Of a DNA stretch of 64,000 nt, positions 43,051 to 51,707 are shown one piece after another (position 1 is the first letter of the stretch; each line of letters starts with the position of its first letter). The stretch lies in NCBI RefSeq assembly GCF_016919245.1, contig NZ_JAFEJA010000002.1, positions 1,676,501-1,740,500 of the forward strand. Reading direction: 5' to 3'. Source of the stretch: Streptomyces zhihengii. GTDB taxonomy: Bacteria > Actinomycetota > Actinomycetes > Streptomycetales > Streptomycetaceae. A program made the position numbers and the translations under genes. The notes below the pieces were generated by a model that was given only the letters and a program-made list of their open reading frames with translations, ran no database searches and was not told where the DNA came from.

Positions 43051-43455
43051 CTGTGACCGCAAAGGTTCGCCGGGTTGCCTGGCAGGATCTCCCCATGCTT
43101 GATGAGAAGCTCGACGCGCTTGCGCAGATGATGGCAGAGCACATGGCCAGGCCGTTCCCGCCCGGCTTCCGCGGCCTGGACATCGAGGGCCGGGACATGG
43201 TGATGCTCGACTCGGACGCCTATGCCTACGCCGCCTGCGTCCACGAAGACCTGCTCAGCGAACAGGCCCACGCACGCCTGACGCGGCTGACGTCGGCGTT
43301 CGGGAAGGTCCTTCCGGCGATCGACGACGAGTACGCGGCCAAGTACTACACGCATCTGCACCACATGGTCGTGCTGTCTGCCGAGATCGAGAGCCAGCGC
43401 AAGAAGTAGTCCTTGCCAGGAGTGCAGCAAACCCGGTGAATCTTTGCGGTCAGAG
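43051..43455 (+). mobile_element. 405-bp element with 26-bp terminal inverted repeats and one cargo gene
   Basis: The left end (43051-43076) begins CTGTGACCGCAAAGGTTCGC. The right end read inward (43455-43430) begins CTCTGACCGCAAAGATTCAC. In total 23 of 26 bases match, with further inward similarity around CCTGGCAGGA. CTAG lies on both sides (43045-43048 and 43456-43459), though 2 bp separate the left CTAG from the repeat. No transposase is inside, so this is MITE-like and must be moved in trans. It encloses one 104-residue gene. Confidence 0.7.
43095..43409 (+). CDS. Unknown protein carried inside the inverted-repeat element
   Basis: A 104-residue acidic, mostly helical protein starting MLDEKLDALAQMMAEHMARP, with DSDAYAYAACVHEDLLSEQ in the middle and a helical C terminus ending in QRKK. 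ATG 43095 has AGGA eight bases upstream; the longer form from 43053 would start inside the terminal repeat. Codon use looks like a real gene. I do not recognise the family. It lies wholly between the terminal repeats and so moves with them. Confidence 0.7.
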   Translation: MLDEKLDALAQMMAEHMARPFPPGFRGLDIEGRDMVMLDSDAYAYAACVHEDLLSEQAHARLTRLTSAFGKVLPAIDDEYAAKYYTHLHHMVVLSAEIESQRKK

Positions 43456-43659
43456 CTAGCGAGGGTTGTCGTCCTCCGGCGTCGGATGCGGGGAGGTGGC
43501 CTGCGGGTTGGCGTGCGTCTTCTGGACGTAGCTTTCGCAGTGCTCCTGGGAGCCGGTCACCCCGACCTCGTCGAACCCGGCCGGTACGGGCGTGTCCGTG
43601 GGCCAGACCGAGTGCTCGTTCGTGTTGCTGCGGATCACGGTGTAGGTCTTACCGGTCAC
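43456..43659 (-). CDS. MbtH-like protein, orphan
   Basis: A 67-residue protein matching the MbtH fold. YTVIRSNTNEHSVWPTDTPVPAGF aligns with the NxExQxSxWP...PxGW segment (shown here without its last few residues), and EHCESYVQKTH with the closing helix. The second tryptophan is Phe and the final MRP-type motif is replaced by a disordered Pro/Asp tail. MbtH proteins activate NRPS adenylation domains; no NRPS is in the window. GTG 43659 follows GAGAGG. Its TAG stop is part of the CTAG that flanks the neighbouring mobile element. Confidence 0.75.
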   Translation of the reverse strand: MTGKTYTVIRSNTNEHSVWPTDTPVPAGFDEVGVTGSQEHCESYVQKTHANPQATSPHPTPEDDNPR

Positions 43660-43954
43660 GACGTTGTGCCTCTCGTCTCGGGGGGTGAGGACCGGCGCTG
43701 CTGTCCGTGAACCCGGTGGCAATGCACCGATGCCGCCCCGCAACCGGTGGGCCGGGATATGGGGTCGGCATGCGGAGCTGCCACTGCGCGTGTCGATCGT
43801 GACGCCGGTGCCGGCCCATCGCCCAGGCGGCCATCCCACCTTCGCGGACCGCGAACGTCTCCGCATCCGCTCGCGGTCCCGCCGAGCCTTCCGCCCCCCC
43901 GTACCCGCGCAAGCCAGCGGGCGGCGCCGGGTCGGGCCCTGCCGGGCGTGCCGT

Positions 43955-44740
43955 TCAGCCGACCGACGTGCTCCGTGCCGCCCTGCGCACCTCGCTGAGG
44001 GCGCGCTGCCTGATGTCGCCGAACAACTGCATCGTGACCGCTGCCAGGACGTCGGCCTCGCCGACGGTCCGCCGGTCCCCGCGACGGGTGGACACGGCCA
44101 GCAGGGGATCCTTCAGGAGCGGAGCCGGGTTTGGCTCACCCGGTGTCACCAGGCTCACCGACCCGAAACGCTTGACCCCGCCCTCGCGGACGACCATGGC
44201 CGCGTCCCGGGCCAGGTCCGTCATGAACACGCTCGCGATGCCGTCCAGGTCGCGGACCATCGCCGGGACCGCCGTCGCCCCCCGGCTCCGCAGCAGCTTC
44301 CGTACCCCGGCCTCGAACCGGTGGGCGCCGGCCACGGCCCTCGGTTTATGCGGTCCGCGACGCTGACGCAGAGGCACGAGCACACCCTCGGCGTCGTACA
44401 GCTCACCCATCAGGCCGTGGAAGGTCGGGCTGTGGAGGTACCACCCCGACCCGACCTCCACCTCCACGTTCCGGTCGATCGCCGCTATCAGGTCCCGGGG
44501 AGTCAGCCTCCTCCTGGCCTCCTCCGCAGCCGCTCCTCTCGCGCCGTCGATGATCTCCGCCAGCACGGTCCGCGTCACCACCGAGGCGGCCCACGCGGCC
44601 GGCCGGGAGACATTCAGCGACGTCACGTCCCGGAACACCGCCTTGACGAGAGAAGGCGGGAACGGCGGGACATCCCCGGCCGAGGCCGTCCGAGCCGTCC
44701 GGGGAGCGCCGCGCTCAGGGCGGGCGAGCTGTGCGGTCAT
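43955..44740 (-). CDS. Histone-fold doublet-like protein (H2A-like then H2B-like halves)
   Basis: A 261-residue protein. Residues 29-90 read as a histone fold: a short helix PSLVKAVFRDV, a long helix with AAWAASVVTRTVLAEIIDGA, then RRRLTPRDLIAAIDRN, which lines up with RIIPRHLQLAIRND of eukaryotic H2A. Residues 142-256 read as a second fold: EAGVRKLLRSRG, the long helix AMVRDLDGIASVFMTDLARD, an insertion at about 190-222, then RRTVGEADVLAAVTMQLFGD, which lines up with [20 protein letters not shown] of H2B, plus a C-terminal helix RQRALSEVRRAARS. The N terminus is basic and disordered. AAGGAG lies 11 bases before ATG 44740. The fold assignment is by eye; DNA binding is inferred. Confidence 0.75.
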   Translation of the reverse strand: MTAQLARPERGAPRTARTASAGDVPPFPPSLVKAVFRDVTSLNVSRPAAWAASVVTRTVLAEIIDGARGAAAEEARRRLTPRDLIAAIDRNVEVEVGSGWYLHSPTFHGLMGELYDAEGVLVPLRQRRGPHKPRAVAGAHRFEAGVRKLLRSRGATAVPAMVRDLDGIASVFMTDLARDAAMVVREGGVKRFGSVSLVTPGEPNPAPLLKDPLLAVSTRRGDRRTVGEADVLAAVTMQLFGDIRQRALSEVRRAARSTSVG

Positions 44741-44819
44741 CGGTGGAAACGCTCCTTGCTCTGGAAGGTGTCGGGGGCCCGCACCGCGTCCGTGCGGCGC
44801 CCCATCGGTGATGCTGCCA

Positions 44820-45449
44820 TCAGGTACTGACAGCAGCGGTGTGCCCTTGGCCGCGGTCGGCGCGGCGGTACGTGTTGATCAGGACCCCGGACGGTGTCGC
44901 CCGCGTGGCCGTGAGCGTGAGACGGCGAAGGCCCCTGCCGTCGGCGAAGAGCTGCTTTCCGCCGCCCAGGATGAGAGGGAACACCAGCAGCCGGTACTCG
45001 TCGACGAGGTCGTGCTCGATCAGGGTTCCCAGCAGCCCTCCGCTGCCCAGCACTAGCGTCTCACCCGCGGACGCGTCCTTGACACGCCTGACCTCCTCCG
45101 CCAGATCGGCGCCGAGAAGGGTGGAGTTGGCCCATTCCGGATCCCACTCCGGATCCCTGAGCATGCGGGAAGCCACGTACTTGGGCATCGCGTTCATCGC
45201 CGCCACCGCCGGGTCGTTCATGTCCGCGTGCGGCCACACCGCGGCGAAGATCTCGTACGTCCTGCGGCCCAGGAGCAGGGCTCCGGCAGCGGCCGTCGCC
45301 TCGCTCATGAAGCGCTCCACCGCCTCGTCGACATAGGGCAGCACCCAGCCGCCCTGCTCGAACCCACCGTCCCGGTCCTCGTCGGCCGAGAGGACCGACT
45401 GCATGACACCGTCCAGCGAGACGAAGTTGACCACGATCAGCTGTCCCAT
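44820..45449 (-). CDS. Dihydrofolate-reductase-fold (RibD C-terminal-like) protein
   Basis: A 209-residue protein of the RibD C-terminal/DHFR superfamily: VVNFVSLDGVMQS, LLLGRRTYEIFAAVWP, TLVLGSGGLLGTLIEHDLVDEYRL and FPLILGGGKQLF are the NADPH-binding landmarks. Such stand-alone proteins are common in streptomycetes and have mostly unknown substrates. ATG 45449 begins the first strand. It lies 79 bp upstream of the histone-like gene on the same strand and may be co-transcribed with it. Confidence 0.88.
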   Translation of the reverse strand: MGQLIVVNFVSLDGVMQSVLSADEDRDGGFEQGGWVLPYVDEAVERFMSEATAAAGALLLGRRTYEIFAAVWPHADMNDPAVAAMNAMPKYVASRMLRDPEWDPEWANSTLLGADLAEEVRRVKDASAGETLVLGSGGLLGTLIEHDLVDEYRLLVFPLILGGGKQLFADGRGLRRLTLTATRATPSGVLINTYRRADRGQGHTAAVST

Positions 45450-45801
45450 GCGTGCTGCTCCCATCCGCGTGCCTGCTTTCCCGAAGTCCACTCCCTGCAG
45501 GAGCGGGACTCATCGCCCACCGCGGCATCCTCTCCTGGCAGCGCGTCGATCCCGAAGCACCGGCCCGACGGTGCGCTGGGGCCGCCCCGGGCCGAGGAGT
45601 TGCTCCGGACCGTGCACCCGGCCGACGTCATGTCCCGTCCGTCCGCTGCCCCACGGCAGGGGCTACGGCCGACGGATTCCCCGGCGTCACGGGGCCGTTC
45701 GGGGGCTGACGGCGCGGCCGTCGGCGTGCTCCCCGGAGGAGAACCACCGGCGGCACTACCGTGCCTGCGTCAGCCGCTCCTCTCCGAAAGCGCCGAAGCC
45801 G
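45450..45801. other. 352-bp divergent region without a confident gene
   Basis: Long open frames cross this stretch but are Arg/Pro-rich and not protein-like. GGAGGAG at 45735-45741 has no in-frame start codon for the antiporter at a suitable distance. Promoters for the DHFR-like gene and the antiporter must lie here. Confidence 0.45.
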
Positions 45802-47022
45802 TTGCTCGCCGTCACCGTCATCGCGGCCGTGCTGCTCGCCTGGTGTGTCCTGTCGCACCGGCTCGCGCGCTGGAGCATCACCGCACCGATCGCCATGCTC
45901 GGCGCCGGGATCGCCCTCACCAGCGGCTCGGACCCGGCCCTCGTCTTCGACTTCGGCGACATGGCCGGGTTCGAGCACGCGGTCGAAGTCGTCCTCGCTC
46001 TGCTGCTCTTCGTCGACGCGACCGAGGTCCCCTCGGGCGCCATCCGACGCGAACGCCGCGTCGTGGCCCGCCTCCTCGGGGGCGCGCTGCCCCTGACCCT
46101 GGCCGCCGCCTTCCTGACCGCGCTCGCGTTCTTCCCTGATCGGCCCGGCTGGGTCCTGGCGGTGCTCGCCACCGTCGTCGTCCCGCTCGACCTCGCACCC
46201 ACCGCCGCCGTGGTGCGCGACCACCGCATCCCGGCCCGGCTCCGGGAGGTGCTCAACGTCGAGGGCGGCCTGAACGACGGCATCGTGTCGCCGGTGTTCC
46301 TGCTCTGCGTGGCCGCCGCGGCGGAGGCCCACACGGGAGGCGACGACTATGCCGAGGCGGTCCTCGACGCCGTCGGCGCAGCGGCCTGGGCGCTCGGCGC
46401 CGGTTCACTCGTCGGCTACGGGGCCGGATGGCTGCTCCGCGCGTCCTGGGCGAAAGGCTGGGCGCAGCCGGCGGCGATGCGCCTCGGCGTCCTGAGCGTG
46501 CCCGTCGCCGCGTACACGCTGTCGTCGGCGCTGGGCGGCAACGGTTTCGTGGCCTCGTTCGTGGCCGGTGTCTGCATCGCGCCCGCGATGCGGCACATGC
46601 CGGAGAACGCCGTGGAGATGACCGACGACCTCGTCACCCTCCTCACGCTCGCCCTCTGGTTCCTCTTCGGACAGATCGTCACCGATGAGTTCTGGGACGG
46701 CTTCCACCTCTCGGTCGTCCTCTACGCGCTCCTCGCCGTCAGCCTGGTACGCATCGTGCCCGTCATGCTCGCGCTCATCGGCACGGACCTGTCCCTGACC
46801 GACCGGCTGTTCCTCGGCTGGATGGGGCCCAGGGGAGTGACCTCGGTCGTCTTCGGGCTGCTCGCCGCCCTGGAACTGCGCGGCGCGAGCGGGGGCAACT
46901 TCATCTCCCGCGTCATGGTCATCACCGTCATGGTCAGCATCGTCGTCCACGGCCTCAGCGGCGAACCCCTGGCCCGACGCTACGCCCGCAGCCGGCGCGC
47001 CGCACCGGCGCCGACCCCCTGA
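45802..47022 (+). CDS. CPA1-type cation/proton antiporter
   Basis: A membrane protein of about 406 residues with 10-12 hydrophobic segments. Family marks include PTAAVVRDHRIP and LNVEGGLNDGIVSPVFLLC, the NhaP-type ion-path motifs, and WMGPRGVTSVVFGLLAALEL near the end. It would exchange Na+ or K+ for protons at the cell membrane. The start is uncertain: TTG 45802 is the only plausible start before the first helix in this frame. The N terminus looks short, so a frameshift or a missed upstream start is possible. Confidence 0.82.
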   Translation: MLAVTVIAAVLLAWCVLSHRLARWSITAPIAMLGAGIALTSGSDPALVFDFGDMAGFEHAVEVVLALLLFVDATEVPSGAIRRERRVVARLLGGALPLTLAAAFLTALAFFPDRPGWVLAVLATVVVPLDLAPTAAVVRDHRIPARLREVLNVEGGLNDGIVSPVFLLCVAAAAEAHTGGDDYAEAVLDAVGAAAWALGAGSLVGYGAGWLLRASWAKGWAQPAAMRLGVLSVPVAAYTLSSALGGNGFVASFVAGVCIAPAMRHMPENAVEMTDDLVTLLTLALWFLFGQIVTDEFWDGFHLSVVLYALLAVSLVRIVPVMLALIGTDLSLTDRLFLGWMGPRGVTSVVFGLLAALELRGASGGNFISRVMVITVMVSIVVHGLSGEPLARRYARSRRAAPAPTP

Positions 47023-47291
47023 CGGCCCGGCCTCGGGCGCCGGCCGCGGCGCGGGCGTCACGAGCGGCGAGCGGGGCGCAAACGGGAGTCTGCGAACGGA
47101 CGACGTGGTCCGCCGCGCCCGGACCGCATGCCCGCCCGCCTGATCGCCGAGCCCTGCGAACCGGCCGCCGCGCACGCGCGGCTCCGAACGAGTGGACTCG
47201 GCCGGAATCCCTCCGGCACGTGCCCTGAGCCCGGTGCCGAGGTGGTGACGTTGCCGTCCGAGAGCCCCTGACCCGGAAGAGGCATCCCCGC

Positions 47292-48494
47292 ATGCGACGT
47301 TCCCCCTCCCGGCGCCTGTTCGCCGCGGCACTCCTCGTGGCATCCGTACTGGCCCCCGTGACGACGGCCCCAGCAACGGCCGTGCCCGCCGCGGCCGCCG
47401 ACCGGCACGGCCCGCGGGACGACTGCCCGCCCGACGGACTCGGCACCGAGACGGTGGCCAGGCTGGACAAGGCGATCGAGGAGGTCCGGCAGCAGGCCGG
47501 CATCCCGGGCGTCGTCGTCGGGCTGTGGATGCCGGGCAAGGGCAGCTACGTCCGCGCGAGCGGCGTCGCCGACACCGCCACCGGCCGGCCAATGTCGAAG
47601 AACGGATTCGTCCGCATCGGCAGCGAGACCAAGACCTTCACGGTTACCGCGCTCCTCGAACTCGTCGACGACGGGCTGGTCGGCCTGGACGACCCCATCG
47701 CCGACTACGTCGACGGCGTACCGGACGGCGAGAACATCACCCTGCGCCACCTCGCCGGGATGCGCAGCGGCCTGTTCCCCTACACCGCCGACGCCCGGTT
47801 CCAGCAGGCACTGTTCCGCGACCCGAGCCGCTCGTTCACACCGCGGGAGGTGCTCCGCTACGGCTACCGGCACGACAACACCTTCGCACCGGGCGCCCGG
47901 TTCCAGTACTCCAACACCAACCTGGTCCTGCTCGGCCTGGTCGTCGAGAAGGTCAGCGGCCGGCGCCTCGCCGACTTCCTCGACCAGCGGGTGCTCCGCC
48001 CCGCGCGCCTGCACCACACCCTGCTCCCCGCCGACGCCTCGTTCTCCGCACCCCACCCCCGCGGCTACACCAACCAGACGCTGACCGGCGCGGTCGAGGA
48101 CTCCACCGACTGGAACCCCAGTTGGGCCTGGGCGGCCGGCGCGATGATCTCCGACCTCCACGACCTGCGCCGCTGGGCCGGGATCGTCGCCACCGGCGAG
48201 CTGCTCAGCCCGCGGACGCAGGCGGAGCGCCTCACGACACTGCCGACCGGATTCCCCGGCACCAGCTATGGGCTCGGCATCTTCGAGACGGGCGGCTGGG
48301 TTGGTCACAACGGCAGCATCCCGGGCTACGAGACCGTGACCGTGTACCTGCCCTCGCAGCAGGCGACTCTGGTGCTCATGCTCAACACCGACATCACCAC
48401 CGGGGGAGTGGAACCGAGCACCCCGCTCGCCCGGGCCATCACCGAGATCGTGACACCGGACAACGTCTACGACCGCCCGGTCCCGCCGAGGTGA
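47292..48494 (+). CDS. Secreted serine hydrolase (class C beta-lactamase / DD-peptidase family)
   Basis: A 400-residue exported enzyme. The signal peptide (RRSPSRRLFAAALLVASVLA) is followed by a beta-lactamase-fold domain. The SxxK motif is SETK with nucleophile Ser111 and Lys114, the second motif is YSN (FQYSNTNLVLLG), and the third is HNG in GHNGSIPGYET. Relatives are streptomycete D-alanyl-D-alanine carboxypeptidases and esterases. AAGAGG precedes ATG 47292. No lipobox or wall anchor is seen, so it is probably released. Confidence 0.9.
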   Translation: MRRSPSRRLFAAALLVASVLAPVTTAPATAVPAAAADRHGPRDDCPPDGLGTETVARLDKAIEEVRQQAGIPGVVVGLWMPGKGSYVRASGVADTATGRPMSKNGFVRIGSETKTFTVTALLELVDDGLVGLDDPIADYVDGVPDGENITLRHLAGMRSGLFPYTADARFQQALFRDPSRSFTPREVLRYGYRHDNTFAPGARFQYSNTNLVLLGLVVEKVSGRRLADFLDQRVLRPARLHHTLLPADASFSAPHPRGYTNQTLTGAVEDSTDWNPSWAWAAGAMISDLHDLRRWAGIVATGELLSPRTQAERLTTLPTGFPGTSYGLGIFETGGWVGHNGSIPGYETVTVYLPSQQATLVLMLNTDITTGGVEPSTPLARAITEIVTPDNVYDRPVPPR

Positions 48495-48519
48495 CACTCA
48501 GGACGCGCATCGTCGATCG

Positions 48520-49062
48520 CTAACCCCCAAAAGCGGGTGTCGCCCGGCACTTCCCTTCCGCGACGTCGAGATAGGCCATCGTGTTACCGGAATCGCTCTC
48601 CTCGGTGTAAACGATGATCTCGGTTCCCGAGGGGAACTGCCCCTCGGGCGCACGCTCGTGCACATGCGACGCGACGGTGTCGCACACGGCCGCACCACGC
48701 CGGCGCGCCTCCGCGCCTGGACTCCACGTCGTGAACACCCTCACGATGGCGTCGTGGACCGAGACATCGGCAAAGTCCTTGCGCCACTGGGAGCCGTACT
48801 TCTCCTGCAGGGCCGCTTCCACACCCTTCTCCGCGTCCCGGTACTTCTCCTCGTGCGTGACTCCGGGGTAGTCCGAGTCCGTCGCAGGCGATGAAGACGC
48901 CGTGGCGGCGACCGCAGGCCTGTCATCAGCGGGACGGGGCGCAGATCCGGTACAGGCAACCGCAGTCCAGGACAGCGCCACACAGAGGGCAGCGCCGAGA
49001 CCTCTCCGCCCGCCGCCCCGTCTCCTCGTTGCGGGCTTCCGCGCTCTCCACTGGTACGCCAT
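48520..49062 (-). CDS. Exported hypothetical protein (possible lipoprotein)
   Basis: A 180-residue protein with a very basic N terminus (AYQWRARKPATRRRGGGRRG) and a hydrophobic core LGAALCVALSWTAVAC. The Cys could be a weak lipobox (TAVAC). The mature part begins with a Ser/Pro-rich linker, then VTHEEKYRDAEKGVEAALQEKYG and a conserved-looking C-terminal domain with two Cys. It ends 25 bp from the convergent serine hydrolase gene. No family recognised. Confidence 0.7.
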   Translation of the reverse strand: MAYQWRARKPATRRRGGGRRGLGAALCVALSWTAVACTGSAPRPADDRPAVAATASSSPATDSDYPGVTHEEKYRDAEKGVEAALQEKYGSQWRKDFADVSVHDAIVRVFTTWSPGAEARRRGAAVCDTVASHVHERAPEGQFPSGTEIIVYTEESDSGNTMAYLDVAEGKCRATPAFGG

Positions 49063-49260
49063 GGCGACCTCCACTGTGCTCCGGGTGATGTGTTCTCGCG
49101 AACAGGCACAGCTGCCAACGGCTACCATTGATCGGCTGTTTCGTGAGGAACAGGCGCTGACCACGCCTCTCGCACATGACGTGCTTGATCAGTAGCGCAT
49201 TCTCCGGACCTCAGAACCTCAACGCAAGCTCGACTCCCACCCGCACCGGGCATGAGGCGC

Positions 49261-49788
49261 TCATCGCGCTCGCAGGTCTGCTCGGTGGATCTCACCGGCC
49301 GCCAGGACCGCGCACGCCGCGCCGACGAGCAGCAGCCCGGGGATGCCCAGCAGAAGGCGCTGGTCGTTCTCCAGCACCGTCAGGTACTGGGCCCGGGTGA
49401 TCTCGACCGTGCCGCGCGCGTGCGGGGCGGTGCTGAACGCGGTGTACCGGCCGTCACGGATCTCCGGCCCCTGGAGATGTCCGTCCCCGCCTCCCGGGCC
49501 GAACGAGACTGCCAGCCCCAGCGCTGCCAAGGCGACCATGACCACCTGCACCCGGCCCGGCAGGCACCGCAACGCCATCAGGAGCGTCCACCGGTCCGCC
49601 TTCGCGAGGACGCCCCGCACCACCGCCGCCACGACGACCGGAAAGGCCGCCACGAGCAGCAGCACGGCCAACCAGCGCACCCCCGCCCACGGCAGCATCC
49701 CCGGCAGCCAGGTGAGCGCGGCCGCCGTCAGCAGCACCGCGCCCAACCCCAGCGCGACGGCACTGTGCACCTTGAAACTCCACCCCAT
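49261..49788 (-). CDS. Membrane protein of unknown function
   Basis: A 175-residue protein with four hydrophobic helices: three in the first 95 residues (AVALGLGAVLLTAAALTWLPG, WLAVLLLVAAFPVVVAAVV, VQVVMVALAALGLAVSF) and one near the C terminus (LLLGIPGLLLVGAACAVLAAG). An extracytoplasmic loop separates the third and fourth. ATG 49800 would add four residues. It is divergent from a DUF5954-type gene. Confidence 0.72.
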   Translation of the reverse strand: MGWSFKVHSAVALGLGAVLLTAAALTWLPGMLPWAGVRWLAVLLLVAAFPVVVAAVVRGVLAKADRWTLLMALRCLPGRVQVVMVALAALGLAVSFGPGGGDGHLQGPEIRDGRYTAFSTAPHARGTVEITRAQYLTVLENDQRLLLGIPGLLLVGAACAVLAAGEIHRADLRAR

Positions 49789-49957
49789 GCCCCGCAGCAT
49801 CACACGCCCACGGACGCCGATCCCATGCCGGAACCCGGCAACGACACCCACCGCCCACCTGCCGGAACCCGCAAGGCCGACACCGGACCGACCCCGAATC
49901 GGGCGGAGATCCGGTGAATCGGCGGTGTGAGCGCGCGGGGGCCGCCAGGATGGTGGC

Positions 49958-51073
49958 GTGAGCGAACAGAACGCGGGATCGGTCCCGGGACCGGTGGTGG
50001 TGCGGGTTCCGGTGGAGCCGGTGGAGGCAGCGATGGAGGCCGATGCCCTCGACGCCGCGGCCAGCCACAGTTCTCTGGCGGTGCGGGGGCCGCTGTTCGG
50101 CATCGCCGTGCAGGACCGGGAGACGGAAGGCGGGCGCCGGTGGCGGGTGGTCGTCGAGGTCACCCACGGCTGTCCGCAACAGGCCCGCGACGCGCTGAAC
50201 TCCCTGCTCTGGTTCAGGGCGAAGGACGAGGCGCAGGCCCGCGGGGAGCGGCGTGCGCTGCTGGCCGCGGTCGCCCGGCTGGAGAAGGAGTGTGTCGACG
50301 AACTCACTGTGCTCGGCACCGTCTACCGCGTGGTGCGGGCCGAGGAGTACGCGGCCGTCGACGCGCAGGGCGACATCGAGACGCCGCGGCCCACCGATCC
50401 CGAACCTCCCGTCCCCGACTGGAGCACCGACGCGGGCGCCCGCAGTCCCCGGATCGACGACGGCCTGGTCCTGGACCCGGACGCACCCCTGTCCCCGCTG
50501 CAGGCGGCCGAGCGCCTCGCCCTGCGCCCCCTGGCCTACAGCGGGTCCCGGTTCCCCGCCCATGTCCTGGCCGACTCAGCACGGGCGGTGGAAACCCATC
50601 CGGACGTCCTGCTGATGCCGGCAGCCTTCCAGATCGCCGAACGTTCCGGCGACGGCCCCTGGTCACCGGGCAGCGCCCTGCACGCCACCGCCCACGACGC
50701 CCGCCGCACCCTGGACTTCGGCCTGACCTGGATGGAGCCCCGCTCCCGCGGCCTGATTCCCTTCGGCGCCGACCGCACGGCCGATGCCCGCCACCCGCCC
50801 GCCGGCACCACCGACGCGGCAGCCGCGGCGCTCAACGCACTCGCTAAGGCCGCGGACAGGCTGCGCGTCGGCCGCTGCGACCAGGTCGAGGCCCACAACA
50901 CCGTCTACCGCATCGCCCGCTCGCGACGCCTCCTGCGCTGGGGCCCCGACGGCCCGGAAGGCCCCCGCCCGTCCGACACCAGCACCCACACCCCCAAGGC
51001 GCTCCACCCGCGCCTCGACGAGGACGGCACCGTCCATTACGACGCGCCCGCGGAAGACGAACCCGCCTCCTGA
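49958..51073 (+). CDS. DUF5954-type protein
   Basis: A 371-residue soluble protein of a family common in streptomycetes and annotated as DUF5954. Landmarks are VVRVPVEPVEAAMEADALDA, GPLFGIAVQDRETEGGRRW and TVYRVVRAEEYA, with a repeat of the same theme near the C terminus (NTVYRIARSRRLLRWGPDGP). It starts at GTG 49958 and ends in an acidic tail. Function is unknown. Confidence 0.82.
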   Translation: MSEQNAGSVPGPVVVRVPVEPVEAAMEADALDAAASHSSLAVRGPLFGIAVQDRETEGGRRWRVVVEVTHGCPQQARDALNSLLWFRAKDEAQARGERRALLAAVARLEKECVDELTVLGTVYRVVRAEEYAAVDAQGDIETPRPTDPEPPVPDWSTDAGARSPRIDDGLVLDPDAPLSPLQAAERLALRPLAYSGSRFPAHVLADSARAVETHPDVLLMPAAFQIAERSGDGPWSPGSALHATAHDARRTLDFGLTWMEPRSRGLIPFGADRTADARHPPAGTTDAAAAALNALAKAADRLRVGRCDQVEAHNTVYRIARSRRLLRWGPDGPEGPRPSDTSTHTPKALHPRLDEDGTVHYDAPAEDEPAS

Positions 51074-51127
51074 CAGGAGCGGGGCGCGCACGGGGCCCGC
51101 TCCGACCCCGGCACCTGTGCCCGAATC

Positions 51128-51508
51128 TCAAACGGACGTCCGGCGAGCGGCTCTGGTTGACAGGAAGCCAGGGCTCCTTTCCTGCGATCGGACAGCGGTG
51201 TGCACCCGCTGAATGCCGGGGATGCCCATCTCGACGAGGACCCCGTCGCGCAGCATCCACAGGCCGAACACGTCGTCGTCCTCGTCGTGCAGCATGACCT
51301 GCACACAGGCGGGCTCGTTCCACGGGAGCGACTCCAGGTCCCTGAGCACACCCCGGCGCTCCTGCCACCTCTCGAACTCGACGTACCAGCCCCCGACGAA
51401 CCAGGGAACCCGCACGAAGCAGCCGCGCCAGGTACGGGCCTCGTCCGGCCGCGTCAGCGGCTCCATCACCTCGTCCTCGTACCGCGCCAACACGATGACC
51501 TGCGCCAT
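51128..51508 (-). CDS. Hypothetical protein
   Basis: A 126-residue protein beginning MAQVIVLARYEDEVMEPLTR, rich in Trp and acidic residues (WFVGGWYVEFERW, LHDEDDDVFGLWMLRDG). The C-terminal basic tail is probably disordered. ATG 51508 is preferred because the upstream open frame is low complexity. I do not recognise a family. Confidence 0.68.
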   Translation of the reverse strand: MAQVIVLARYEDEVMEPLTRPDEARTWRGCFVRVPWFVGGWYVEFERWQERRGVLRDLESLPWNEPACVQVMLHDEDDDVFGLWMLRDGVLVEMGIPGIQRVHTAVRSQERSPGFLSTRAARRTSV

Positions 51509-51707
51509 TCTGCTCATGCCCGGTATGCCACACCGTGCCGGGTACCGAAGGCAATCGAATGGGGCCGGGCGATGCCCGCGCTGATGGGCGGCGCGGGCCG
51601 ACCGGTGATGGCCCGGCGGCCCGCCGGTCTCCATCAGGCCGGAGGCCATCTCAGGGTGTTCCTGCCGCAGTCGGACCGGCTGACCGCCGCCGTCCGCCAG
51701 GAAGTTG

